Origin: Marinobacter maroccanus
Lineage (GTDB): Bacteria; Pseudomonadota; Gammaproteobacteria; Pseudomonadales; Oleiphilaceae
Assembly: GCF_002933275.1 (NCBI RefSeq)
Contig: NZ_PSSX01000011.1
Span: forward strand, 1-64,000
Length of the DNA: 64,000 nt
Direction of reading: 5' to 3'
Position 1 is the first letter of the stretch; every line of letters starts with the position of its first letter. Made by a program: the position numbers and the translations under genes. Below are positions 27,309-35,634 of the stretch, in pieces. Below the pieces are notes generated by a model. That model saw only the letters and a list, made by a program, of their open reading frames with translations, ran no database searches and had not been told where the DNA came from.

Positions 27309-27471
27309 TGGAAGAATCCCCCTGAGAGACTCCAGGCCCGGAAACACAACACCGGCAAAACCGGTCAGCAACGCATTGAATGAACATTATTTGACCAGAT
27401 TTTGCAATCCGGTCCATCCTGTCGGCAGGTTTTTGCCTCAAGATAGTGCTCCAGGGATCAGGAATCAGAAT

Positions 27472-28809
27472 ATGAGCGCACCGCATCAGGAAATTGTTGA
27501 AAGCCAGATCGACGTCTCGGAACTTGCCATCGGCATGCACGTCATCCGTCTGGATCGCCCCTGGGAAGATACGGACTTTCTGATTCAGGGGTTTGTTATT
27601 CGTGATCAGGCAGAGATCGACGCACTGCGGGCACAGTGCGATTTCGTCTTCATTGAAGGCCGTATCGATGGGGCACCGCTGCCAAAGCATGAGAACGGCA
27701 ACGGTCGGAAGTTTTCCGGCCTGATGGGACTGTTCCGCAGAAAACAGGCTCCCGAACCTGTCCAGGATACTCATAAACCGGTACCGCCCCGAAAGCGAGT
27801 CAGGTACATCAACAAGGTCGATGCCGGCCGGGAGATGGAAACCGCGGTCATACGCTTCGAAGAGGCTCAAAAAACCGCCAAATCCATTATGTCTGGCTTG
27901 AGGGTCGGGCGCACGCTGGACCTGAACAACGCCCGCACAGTGGTTAACCACTGCGTGGAGAGTGTACTCCGGAACGAGAACGCCCTGTTGTTGCTTACCA
28001 AGATCAAACACCAGGATGAGTACACCGCCGAGCACTGTATCAACGTGTCCATCCTGGCCGCCGCCTTTGGCAAGCACCTGGGCTTGCTTGAGGGAGAGAT
28101 CCGCAATCTGGCCCTGTGTGGCCTGCTCCACGATGTTGGCAAGACCCGGATTCCCGATGAGATCCTCAACAAGCCGGGAGCGCTGACACCAAAAGAATTC
28201 GATGTCATGCGCCACCACACCACCCACGGGCGCACCATTCTGATGGGAACGAGCCATTCCCTGAACACCGCCGTGGATGTGGCGTTCAGCCATCACGAGA
28301 GGATGGATGGCTCCGGCTATCCCCGGGGCCTGAACGCCCAGCAGATTCCATACTTTGCCAAGATCATCGGCCTGGTAGATACCTACGACGCCATTACCAG
28401 TAACCGGGTCTACGACAAGGGCCGGGCCTCCATGCAGGCCCTGGAGATCATCCACAAGCACCGGGGTACCCAGTTCGATGAGGAACTGGCGGATGCCTTC
28501 ATTCAGATGATTGGCGTATACCCGCCGGGCTCGATTGTTGAGATGGTCAATGGCGAGGTCGGTATCGTTGTGGAGAGCCGGCCAGAGCATAAACTGAAGC
28601 CCTCCGTTCTGCTGGTCAGAGAGGCCGATAAAAGCCTGATGACCCCCTATCGGACGGTCGACCTGAAGGTCAGCCCTGAGGATGCTTCCGGTGACATCTA
28701 TCGCATCGCCCGGGAAGTCCCTGACGGAACCTACGACATCGTGCTTCAGGAGTTTGTCGATCAGGGGCTGATTGTCACAACGCCGAGCCGCAGCCCTGAC
28801 GCCACATAA
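27472..28809 (+). CDS. HD-GYP cyclic-di-GMP phosphodiesterase
   Basis: 445 aa, start ATG 27472. An N-terminal DUF3391-type region (about 10-140) opens with IDVSELAIGMHVIRLDRPW. The catalytic HD-GYP domain has HD near residue 220 (GLLHDVGKTRIP) and the HHERMDGSGYP block near 283, plus the metal-ligand histidines in MRHHTTHG. All elements needed to hydrolyse cyclic di-GMP are present. It is followed 96 bp on by a diguanylate cyclase, giving an opposed enzyme pair. Confidence 0.9.
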   Translation: MSAPHQEIVESQIDVSELAIGMHVIRLDRPWEDTDFLIQGFVIRDQAEIDALRAQCDFVFIEGRIDGAPLPKHENGNGRKFSGLMGLFRRKQAPEPVQDTHKPVPPRKRVRYINKVDAGREMETAVIRFEEAQKTAKSIMSGLRVGRTLDLNNARTVVNHCVESVLRNENALLLLTKIKHQDEYTAEHCINVSILAAAFGKHLGLLEGEIRNLALCGLLHDVGKTRIPDEILNKPGALTPKEFDVMRHHTTHGRTILMGTSHSLNTAVDVAFSHHERMDGSGYPRGLNAQQIPYFAKIIGLVDTYDAITSNRVYDKGRASMQALEIIHKHRGTQFDEELADAFIQMIGVYPPGSIVEMVNGEVGIVVESRPEHKLKPSVLLVREADKSLMTPYRTVDLKVSPEDASGDIYRIAREVPDGTYDIVLQEFVDQGLIVTTPSRSPDAT

Positions 28810-28905
28810 GTAGCCCTGACGCAACCTGAAAGGGACAGCCTGTTACTTTCTAACCCGGGATGCCCTGCTATACTGCTTGCCAAACAAACTCCGGCACAAC
28901 AAGAC

Positions 28906-29859
28906 ATGGACTCCGGCATCCCCTTTATCACTATTCCCGACTCGCCGGCAGAAGCTGACCCCGAAGAGGTCATTCCCGCCGAGGGACTCAGGGCCATTCT
29001 CGACAATCTGGATGCCCTGGTTTACGTCTCTGACTTCGAGACGTATGAGCTCCTTTATATGAATGCCTACGGCCGGAGAATCTGGGGTTCGATCGATGGC
29101 AGAAAGTGCTGGGAAGTGCTTCAAAACAACAATAGCCCGTGCGACTTTTGCACCAATCACCTGCTGACAGATCATAAGGGCAACCCCTCGCCACCTCATG
29201 TCTGGGAGTTCCAGAACAGGCTTGACGGACACTGGTATCAGTGCCGGGACCAGGCAATTCCCTGGACCGATGGCCGACTGGTCCGCCTCGAAATTGCCAC
29301 GGATATCACTCAGCGAAAGGAAATGGAGCTGGCTCTCAAAGAGGCCCATAAGAAGTCCCAGGCCGCCGCGCTTGAAGACGATCTGACTGGCCTGCATAAC
29401 CGTCGGGCTTTCTTTGAACTGGGCAACCAGCTTTTAAAGCAGTGCCTGAGAAATCGTTCTGCCCTCGCGATCATCATGTTCGATCTGGACTATTTCAAGC
29501 AGATCAATGACAACCACGGTCACGACGCCGGCGATGAAGTGTTGCGGTACGTCGGACAGTTGCTAAAGAACAACGTTCGGGAAGCCGATATTGCAGCCCG
29601 CATAGGCGGGGAAGAGTTTGCGATAGTTCTTTCCGAAGCCGGCGTTAAACAGGCCGCAGACCTTGCAGAGCGCCTGCTGAAACTGATGGGCGAAACACCT
29701 GTTCGCTACGGTGATATCCAGATCAGGCCATCAGCCAGCTTCGGCATATCGATGCTGCGCCGCGAGGACCATCACCTCGATACACCACTTGCCCGGGCAG
29801 ATAGAGCGATGTACGGCGCAAAGGCTCTCGGCAGAGGCCGGGTGAGCATCGATGCTTGA
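28906..29859 (+). CDS. PAS-GGDEF diguanylate cyclase
   Basis: 317 aa, cytosolic. A PAS domain (about 25-140) begins ILDNLDALVYVSD and has three cysteines in CWEVLQNNNSPCDFC, which could bind a metal or respond to redox state (inference). The GGDEF domain has GGEEF at 234-238 and an intact I-site READ at 225-228, so it should make cyclic di-GMP with product inhibition. The ribosome site is weak. Co-orientation with the HD-GYP gene suggests joint local control. Confidence 0.88.
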   Translation: MDSGIPFITIPDSPAEADPEEVIPAEGLRAILDNLDALVYVSDFETYELLYMNAYGRRIWGSIDGRKCWEVLQNNNSPCDFCTNHLLTDHKGNPSPPHVWEFQNRLDGHWYQCRDQAIPWTDGRLVRLEIATDITQRKEMELALKEAHKKSQAAALEDDLTGLHNRRAFFELGNQLLKQCLRNRSALAIIMFDLDYFKQINDNHGHDAGDEVLRYVGQLLKNNVREADIAARIGGEEFAIVLSEAGVKQAADLAERLLKLMGETPVRYGDIQIRPSASFGISMLRREDHHLDTPLARADRAMYGAKALGRGRVSIDA

Positions 29860-29875
29860 GCAACTCCGAGGCCAG

Positions 29876-30304
29876 TTAGCCGGGCCGTTTGGTAACTGCC
29901 ATAGTCAACCGTGAAATACAGGTGGTTTTCCCTTCTTCGTTCTCAAGCAGAATTTCCCACACCTGAGTAGCACTACCAATGTGAATGGGCCTGGCCGTGC
30001 CATACACCCAGCCTTTGGTAACCGGACGGATGTGGTTGGCGTTGATATCCAGCCCAACCGCTACCGTTTCCGGATCTTTCAGACAGCAATTGGCCGCCAT
30101 ACTACCCAGCGTTTCCGCCAGCAGGACGGATGCGCCTCCGTGAAGGATGCCAAAAGGCTGAACCGTGCGTTCATCAACGGGCATGCGACCTTTCACATAG
30201 TCGTCACCAATCTCAAGGTACTCGATACCCATGTAGCTAACCGCCGTGTTTTCACTGGCTTTGGCAAGGTGTTCAAGGTTCGGGGTGCTGGTCCAGATTG
30301 CCAT
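29876..30304 (-). CDS. Hotdog-fold acyl-CoA thioesterase (MenI/EntH/PaaI type)
   Basis: 142 aa. The block QPFGILHGGASVLLAETLGS carries the HGG and catalytic Glu typical of hotdog thioesterases acting on aromatic or beta-keto acyl-CoA (MenI, YbdB/EntH). Single domain, cytosolic. Monocistronic and convergent with the PAS-GGDEF gene. Substrate is not readable. Confidence 0.82.
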   Translation of the reverse strand: MAIWTSTPNLEHLAKASENTAVSYMGIEYLEIGDDYVKGRMPVDERTVQPFGILHGGASVLLAETLGSMAANCCLKDPETVAVGLDINANHIRPVTKGWVYGTARPIHIGSATQVWEILLENEEGKTTCISRLTMAVTKRPG

Positions 30305-30423
30305 AGAGAAACTGCTCTCGTTGTTGTTTGAAACAGGAAAAAACAGGACCCCAGTTTATACAGATAGGATGCGAACTACCAAGCCCTTCTTTGGAGCCGA
30401 TCACGGGGGCCTCAGCCAATCTC

Positions 30424-31236
30424 TTAACCCGCTCCCGTATAGATCGCCTTGAACTGCCGGACCAACTCATCCACGCGGCCCGAATCAACGAGCTCATAAA
30501 GGCGCTCGGCAATGCGCTCTCTCAACTCAAAGGAATTGCAGGGCGAGGCCTTGGCAAAGGTAAAAAACAGACCCTCGCGGCTCACCGGGGTTTGCAGGGG
30601 AACGAATTCGTCAGCAATGCCCATGTATTCAAGTTTCACCTCGCCCTGCAAGACTTCGTAGAGGACATAATCAACCCGGCCTACCCTGGCCATCTGGAAG
30701 GATTGCTCAATCGACCTGACACCTTCGATACGAAGGTTCTGTTCTGCATACCGGTCAAAGTTCTGACCAAAGCTGTTATTGATCAGGGTACTGCCGCGCT
30801 TGCCCGCCAGATCCGGCCAATGGCGATAGACAAACTCCCGGCCTTTGGGTACCCAGACAGCGGTCGGCAGGTGGGTAATCGGAGGCAGCAGATAATCCAT
30901 GTACCCAATACGCTCGGAGGTGATGAATGCACCCGCAACCATGTCGATTTCACCCTGGCGAGCCAGGTGTTGAACCCTGGCCCATGAACCGATGTCCCTC
31001 ACTTCCACGTTCACACCGAGGGGCTCGGTGATTTCCCTGAGCAAAGCGGGCACTGCACCAACCAGAGAGCCCGGGTGTTGTTCATCCCGCCAGAGCAGGG
31101 GCGGATATTCCGGATTACCACTGACGGTAAGCGTATTGCATGGGGTTTCAGGCTCAGCGTTGGCCGGCACCAGAAACAGCACGGCAACCAAAAAGACAAG
31201 TGACTTACCAACGACAGAAGAAAATAACTTATTCAA
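30424..31236 (-). CDS. Periplasmic amino-acid-type substrate-binding protein (third gene of SBP operon)
   Basis: About 270 aa. A Sec signal (VFLVAVLFLVPANA) is followed by an SBP_bac_3 fold: LTVSGNPEYPPLLW, QHLARQGEIDMVAGAF, then VGRVDYVLYEVL. The start is uncertain: I favour TTG at 31236, overlapping the stop of the RNase-J-like gene by 8 bp; TTG 31245 or ATG 31284 are alternatives. No permease or ATPase gene is adjacent, so it may be a sensor or orphan SBP. Confidence 0.72.
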   Translation of the reverse strand: MNKLFSSVVGKSLVFLVAVLFLVPANAEPETPCNTLTVSGNPEYPPLLWRDEQHPGSLVGAVPALLREITEPLGVNVEVRDIGSWARVQHLARQGEIDMVAGAFITSERIGYMDYLLPPITHLPTAVWVPKGREFVYRHWPDLAGKRGSTLINNSFGQNFDRYAEQNLRIEGVRSIEQSFQMARVGRVDYVLYEVLQGEVKLEYMGIADEFVPLQTPVSREGLFFTFAKASPCNSFELRERIAERLYELVDSGRVDELVRQFKAIYTGAG

Positions 31237-32611
31237 CTCTGACAAGACCCTCTTTTTGCCAGCCAAGACGGCCGACCTCAACAATCTGGCGACGGATTCC
31301 CGGCACCGGCCGAATCATGAAAAGATCGCCGTTCCGGCCCACCATGGCTCGGGGCACACCAGTTGCTTTCGCTATGTCAGCATGCGTTTCCATGTGTTCA
31401 GCCTCACCATGTACCGGAATGGCAATGGCAGGCCTGACCCATCTGTACATTAACTCCAGTTCTTCCTGCGCGGGATGACCTGAAGCATGTATCGGCAAAT
31501 CAGCGTCCTCGGCGGCGATAACCCGGACCCCCAACGCTTTCAGCCTGTCCATCAGTGCCTCGATGGCTTCTTCGTTCCCCGGAATTGCACGGGCGCTGAA
31601 GATCACCGTATCGCCTGCCTCAAGCTCAAGATCCGGATGGGTACCGGCCGACAGTCTGCGCAGGGCGGTTCTCGGCTCGCCCTGGCTGCCGGTTGCCACG
31701 GCCAGGACTTCATTCCGGGGCAAGTAGCCAAGATGAGCGGGATTAATCAGCTGGTCAGATGAATCCCACAGGCCGGCGGCCCTGGCTGCGCCACTCATAT
31801 TGATCAGCGATCGGCCCAGCAGCCCCATGTATCGCCCGGTTTCCCGCGCAATCGAGGCGAGCGTGTGCAGGCGGGCTATATTGCTGCCGAAGCAGCTAAC
31901 CACCACACGGCCCTCGGCGGAACGGATAGCCTGCATTAATCCTTCACGCAAGGCCGCCTCAGACACCGAGTGACCCGAGACCGTGGCGTTGGTGGAGTCA
32001 CACACCATGGCGTTCACACCCTCTTCCGCCAGGTCGGTAAAGGTTTTTGGCGAATAGCCATGGCCTACCAGCGGCTGCTCATCCAGCTTCCAGTCGCCGC
32101 TGTGGAAGATGTTGCCCGCGGCGGTGCGAATCATCAGGGCGTTGGGATCAGGAATGGAGTGGGTCAGCGCCAGCCATTGCACACTGAACGGCCCGATCTG
32201 TTTGCTCTGGCCTGTCTCCACCTCAATGATCGGAACCCGGTGCAGCAGATCGAACTCCGCCAGCTTTCGACGCAGAATTTCGGCGGTGAACCGGCTGGTG
32301 TATATCGGACACTGCAGCAGCGGCCAGAGATAGGGTACAGCGCCAACGTGATCTTCATGGGCATGAGTAATAACCAGACCCGCCAGGCGGTCACGGCGGT
32401 CGGCGATGAACGCAGGATCCGCCATTTGTACCGGCGGCTCACCCCGGTGGTGCTCGGTGCCATCGGCAGCAATGCGGCCAGGCTTCGGAAAGGTAACGCC
32501 GCAATCCACCATCAACCAGGCACCATCGTGGCCGTAAAGGTTGAGGTTCATACCAATTTCGCCAGTACCACCCAGCGGTAAAAACCAGAGATCGGGCTGT
32601 TCGGGGATCAT
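31229..32611 (-). CDS. RNase-J-like metallo-beta-lactamase / beta-CASP protein
   Basis: 460 aa. FLPLGGTGEIGMNLNLYGHDG at the N-terminus, THAHEDHVGAVPYL (HxHxDH), FHSGDWKLDEQP and HASGHPAQEEL followed by IPVHGEAEHM give the metal and beta-CASP motifs of RNase J. At 460 aa it lacks the extra C-terminal domain of classical RNase J (about 550 aa). It could be a 5' exonuclease or another phosphodiesterase. It overlaps both neighbouring binding-protein genes: ATGA with the upstream gene and 8 bp with the downstream one. Confidence 0.82.
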   Translation of the reverse strand: MIPEQPDLWFLPLGGTGEIGMNLNLYGHDGAWLMVDCGVTFPKPGRIAADGTEHHRGEPPVQMADPAFIADRRDRLAGLVITHAHEDHVGAVPYLWPLLQCPIYTSRFTAEILRRKLAEFDLLHRVPIIEVETGQSKQIGPFSVQWLALTHSIPDPNALMIRTAAGNIFHSGDWKLDEQPLVGHGYSPKTFTDLAEEGVNAMVCDSTNATVSGHSVSEAALREGLMQAIRSAEGRVVVSCFGSNIARLHTLASIARETGRYMGLLGRSLINMSGAARAAGLWDSSDQLINPAHLGYLPRNEVLAVATGSQGEPRTALRRLSAGTHPDLELEAGDTVIFSARAIPGNEEAIEALMDRLKALGVRVIAAEDADLPIHASGHPAQEELELMYRWVRPAIAIPVHGEAEHMETHADIAKATGVPRAMVGRNGDLFMIRPVPGIRRQIVEVGRLGWQKEGLVRVE

Positions 32612-33360
32612 TCAGCGACTCGGTCCAGATACTTCAACACCAGGTCCTCGTGTATTCCTTCCATTTCAATCAGTTTCAATGCCGCCCGGATATCATCAGC
32701 GTACTGCAGCACAGGCGAGTTTTTCGCTACGGCAATGTAAGACCGCTCGCCGGGCACAAAGAACGGTGAAACCTCAACATCCAGCCCCAGTTTCTCAATC
32801 GTGTACAAACCGACCAGTTCTGGCGCAATCACCACATCCACCCGGCCCTTCTGCATCATCAGCATCAGGTTTTCATATCGAGGCGCCGGCTCTTTGAGCA
32901 GTTTCTCATCATCATCGAACCTCGAGAAATACGTAGCACCTTCCAACACACCAATGGCCCTGCCATAAAGATCCGCGTAGCGCTCAATGCGGTGCTCTTT
33001 GTTCAGGTAAAAGAATAATCGTCGTTCCGGAGGAAACGCCGGCGCCACGAACTCCATCAGCTCGGCCCGCTCCTCTGTCTCGAGAGGCCCCAGCATGACA
33101 TCCACCTCACCCTGCTGAACCATTCTCAACACCCGGCGGAAAGGCGCCTCCCGGTAATGCACGTTCCAGCCCAGCCGCTCGGCAATTTCCTCGAAGATAT
33201 CCACGTAGAGGCCGGTTCGTTCCCCACCCTGGATAATCCTGTACGGGGGCGCGTGGTTGGCTCCCACGGTAACGGTCAGCGCTTCCACGGTCTCTGTGCC
33301 CTGCTGGGCACCAACCGGAAACACCAACGCCATCAGAAGGGCGGCTGTAAGCACTCGCAT
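32608..33360 (-). CDS. Periplasmic amino-acid-type substrate-binding protein (first gene of SBP operon)
   Basis: 250 aa; signal peptide (MRVLTAALLMALVFPVGAQ) and SBP_bac_3 fold (VTVGANHAPPYRII, FRRVLRMVQQGEVDVMLGP, MMQKGRVDVVIAPE). Start ATG 33360 after GGACGACAGGA. Only about 250 residues and without permease genes, like the TonB-independent sensor-type SBPs. First gene of the three-gene operon with the RNase-J-like protein. Confidence 0.8.
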   Translation of the reverse strand: MRVLTAALLMALVFPVGAQQGTETVEALTVTVGANHAPPYRIIQGGERTGLYVDIFEEIAERLGWNVHYREAPFRRVLRMVQQGEVDVMLGPLETEERAELMEFVAPAFPPERRLFFYLNKEHRIERYADLYGRAIGVLEGATYFSRFDDDEKLLKEPAPRYENLMLMMQKGRVDVVIAPELVGLYTIEKLGLDVEVSPFFVPGERSYIAVAKNSPVLQYADDIRAALKLIEMEGIHEDLVLKYLDRVAE

Positions 33361-33599
33361 TCCTGTCGTCCTTGCCTGTGAGCTTTTCAGTTTTTTATAC
33401 AGTCTGGTCACCTGTCTTCAGTATAGACGGTTCAAGATCCGGGAACGTCGGATTTACGTACTCACGGTTGAATTCAACCACCCATGGCACAAGGTCAGGT
33501 AACAGGCCAATCCAGCAGTCACTGACCGAACCGTTTAAAAAGTCATCAACAAACGATTTAAACAGTGCCATTCATTCGTCAACAGAAAGGACGGACACC

Positions 33600-34283
33600 A
33601 TGAAGATTTTGATGGTTCTTACCTCCCATGACCAGATGGGCGACACCGGCCATAAGACCGGTTTCTGGCTCGAAGAGTTCACCGCACCCTACTATGTTTT
33701 CCGGGATGCCGGTGCAGACATCACGATAGCCTCACCAAAAGGTGGCCAACCGCCGGTAGACCCCAACAGCGAGGCGGAAGAGGCACTCACTGAAACCACC
33801 CGTCGTTTCCAAGAGGATGCCCACGCCAAGGAATCCCTTGCCAGCACCAAGAAGCTGGGCGATGTGGATATGAACGAATACGACGCGATTTTCTATCCGG
33901 GTGGTCACGGTCCGCTGTGGGACCTCGTCAACGACGACAAGTCCATTGCACTGATCAAGACCGCCTACGAGCAGGACAAGGTAATCGGTGCAGTCTGCCA
34001 TGCGCCTGCTGTGTTCAAGAATGTGGAAGTGAAGCCGGGCCAGAACATCGTTGGCGGCCGGGAAGTTACGGGCTTCACCAACAGCGAGGAAGAAGCGGTA
34101 GGCCTGAGCGGTGTGGTGCCCTTCCTGCTGGAAGATATGCTGAAGGAAAACACTGCCACCTACACACGCGGCGACGACTGGGCACCCCATATTGTGGTGG
34201 ACGGCAAGCTGATTACCGGGCAGAACCCGGCCTCTTCCGAAGGTGCGGCCAAGGCCGTCGTGCAGGCACTGCAAGACGCCTGA
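33600..34283 (+). CDS. DJ-1/PfpI family protein, Hsp31-like
   Basis: 227 aa. Start ATG 33600 after AAAGGACGGA. FYPGGHGPLWDL and GAVCHAPAVFK show the nucleophile Cys133-His134, with Glu25/26 in WLEEF, matching the class of Hsp31/YDR533C proteins with methylglyoxal (glyoxalase III) or deglycase activity. Cytosolic stress function is expected. About 240 bp upstream (33361-33599) hold the promoter and no gene. A terminator follows directly. Confidence 0.85.
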   Translation: MKILMVLTSHDQMGDTGHKTGFWLEEFTAPYYVFRDAGADITIASPKGGQPPVDPNSEAEEALTETTRRFQEDAHAKESLASTKKLGDVDMNEYDAIFYPGGHGPLWDLVNDDKSIALIKTAYEQDKVIGAVCHAPAVFKNVEVKPGQNIVGGREVTGFTNSEEEAVGLSGVVPFLLEDMLKENTATYTRGDDWAPHIVVDGKLITGQNPASSEGAAKAVVQALQDA

Positions 34284-34309
34284 TTCGAGAAAAATGGTTT
34301 AATAAACCC

Positions 34310-34342
34310 GGGGTCAGATGAATTTTTCATCTGCCCCCTTTT
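34310..34342 (+). terminator. Terminator of the Hsp31-like gene
   Basis: Stem GGGG-CAGATGAA / TTCATCTG-CCCC with a one-base mismatch, loop TTT, followed by TTTTCG, 27 bp after the stop codon. Confidence 0.8.
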
Positions 34343-34357
34343 CGTCCGACCCCACTG

Positions 34358-34810
34358 TCACGCGACTTCCCCCGCATGACTGATCAGTTCGCCGGGCGCG
34401 CCCTTCTCCAGCAACTCCCGGATATGGTCCGGTATTGTCACCTTCCCCATCACTGAAGGCTGAATCACTACGTAGGTAACATCAGCATCAGCGATAAACG
34501 CCTCATCGCCGTACCGAAAGAACTCCAGATGCAGTGTGAACGAGGTATTGCCGATTCTTCCCGCCCGAATGCGCGCCTCCAGCACATCATCGAATTTTGC
34601 CGGGGCTTTCCAGTTCACGGTGAGACTCACTACCTGAATATCCAGGTCCTGATCCAGCAGATGCTGGTAATCACCAAACAGCGTGCGGATGTACTCGTTT
34701 ACTGAAATATCAACGAAATCCGCATAACGGGCGTTGAATACCACCCCCTGGGCGTCGCACTCGCCATAGCGAACCCGGAAGCGAAAGCGGAAAGGCGTAT
34801 CACCAGCCAT
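34358..34810 (-). CDS. 4HBT acyl-CoA thioesterase (YbgC-like)
   Basis: 150 aa single hotdog domain. RVRYGECDAQGVVFNARYADF has the catalytic Asp and following pattern of 4-hydroxybenzoyl-CoA-type thioesterases. Cytosolic, monocistronic, convergent with the Hsp31-like gene. Not near tol-pal genes, so the cell-envelope role of YbgC is not implied. Confidence 0.83.
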   Translation of the reverse strand: MAGDTPFRFRFRVRYGECDAQGVVFNARYADFVDISVNEYIRTLFGDYQHLLDQDLDIQVVSLTVNWKAPAKFDDVLEARIRAGRIGNTSFTLHLEFFRYGDEAFIADADVTYVVIQPSVMGKVTIPDHIRELLEKGAPGELISHAGEVA

Positions 34811-34905
34811 GAAGCGCTCCGATTAAAGTTCAGTTACTGTCGCCAACAGCTTCTCATATCTGTGCTAACGTTTTGAGGAATATCTCAAAAAAGCTGGCCA
34901 TCGCT

Positions 34906-35634
34906 ATGAGCAACCCCAAGCACACCCTTTTCTGGATGACGCTGTTCCTCGGCGTGGTCGTCATCGTCGGCGCCCTGATCCACAAGCCCCTGATTTCGGC
35001 CTTTATGGCCAACTGGGTTTTCAATCTGCTGATTCTCGGGGTTCTGATCATCGGCATTGGACTCACTTACCGGCAGGTATTCGTGCTGTTTCCGGAACTG
35101 AAGTGGATCGCCCAGTTCAGAACCGGCCACGCCGGGCTTTCCGTGGTTCAGGAACCCAAGTTGCTGAAGCCGCTGGCAAGACAGCTCGGCGAGGATGCCA
35201 CAAAGGACCGCTTCACGCTCTCTACCCTGTCCCTGAGAACCGTACTCGACGGCATTCACTCACGCATGGATGAACAGCGGGAAATCACCCGGTATTTCAT
35301 CAGCCTGCTGGTATTCCTGGGGCTGCTCGGCACATTCTGGGGCCTATTGGGCACCATAAACTCCGTCGGCCAGGTGATTACCGGCCTGGACATGAGCCAG
35401 GAAGACTTCGGCAAGGTGTTTGCGGAGCTGCAGGAAGGTTTGCTTACCCCCCTGGAGGGCATGGGCACGGCCTTCAGCTCCTCTCTGCTGGGCCTTGGCG
35501 GTTCGCTGATCCTCGGTTTCCTCGACATCCAGGCCGGTCATGCCCAGAACCGTTTCTACGACGGCCTTGAAGAGTGGCTAACCGGTGTAACCAACCTTGT
35601 CGACCGGGTCGATAGCGAGAAAGACCTGTCATGA
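34906..35634 (+). CDS. MotA/TolQ/ExbB-type membrane channel protein
   Basis: 242 aa with an N-terminal membrane pair (about 8-60), a cytoplasmic loop and a second pair (about 128-200) with GLLGTFWGLLGTINSVG and the helix GMGTAFSSSLLGLGGSLILGF. This is the MotA/TolQ/ExbB proton-channel fold. It overlaps the next gene by ATGA, a strong sign of a complex. A TTG at 34873 could add 11 residues. Partner is the OmpA-type protein downstream; target process unknown. Confidence 0.75.
   Translation: MSNPKHTLFWMTLFLGVVVIVGALIHKPLISAFMANWVFNLLILGVLIIGIGLTYRQVFVLFPELKWIAQFRTGHAGLSVVQEPKLLKPLARQLGEDATKDRFTLSTLSLRTVLDGIHSRMDEQREITRYFISLLVFLGLLGTFWGLLGTINSVGQVITGLDMSQEDFGKVFAELQEGLLTPLEGMGTAFSSSLLGLGGSLILGFLDIQAGHAQNRFYDGLEEWLTGVTNLVDRVDSEKDLS

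Noticed and set aside
27301..28824. 507-aa minus-strand reading frame opposite the HD-GYP gene
   Set aside because: Antisense shadow of a gene with complete HD-GYP motifs; the frame shows no domain and no ribosome site.
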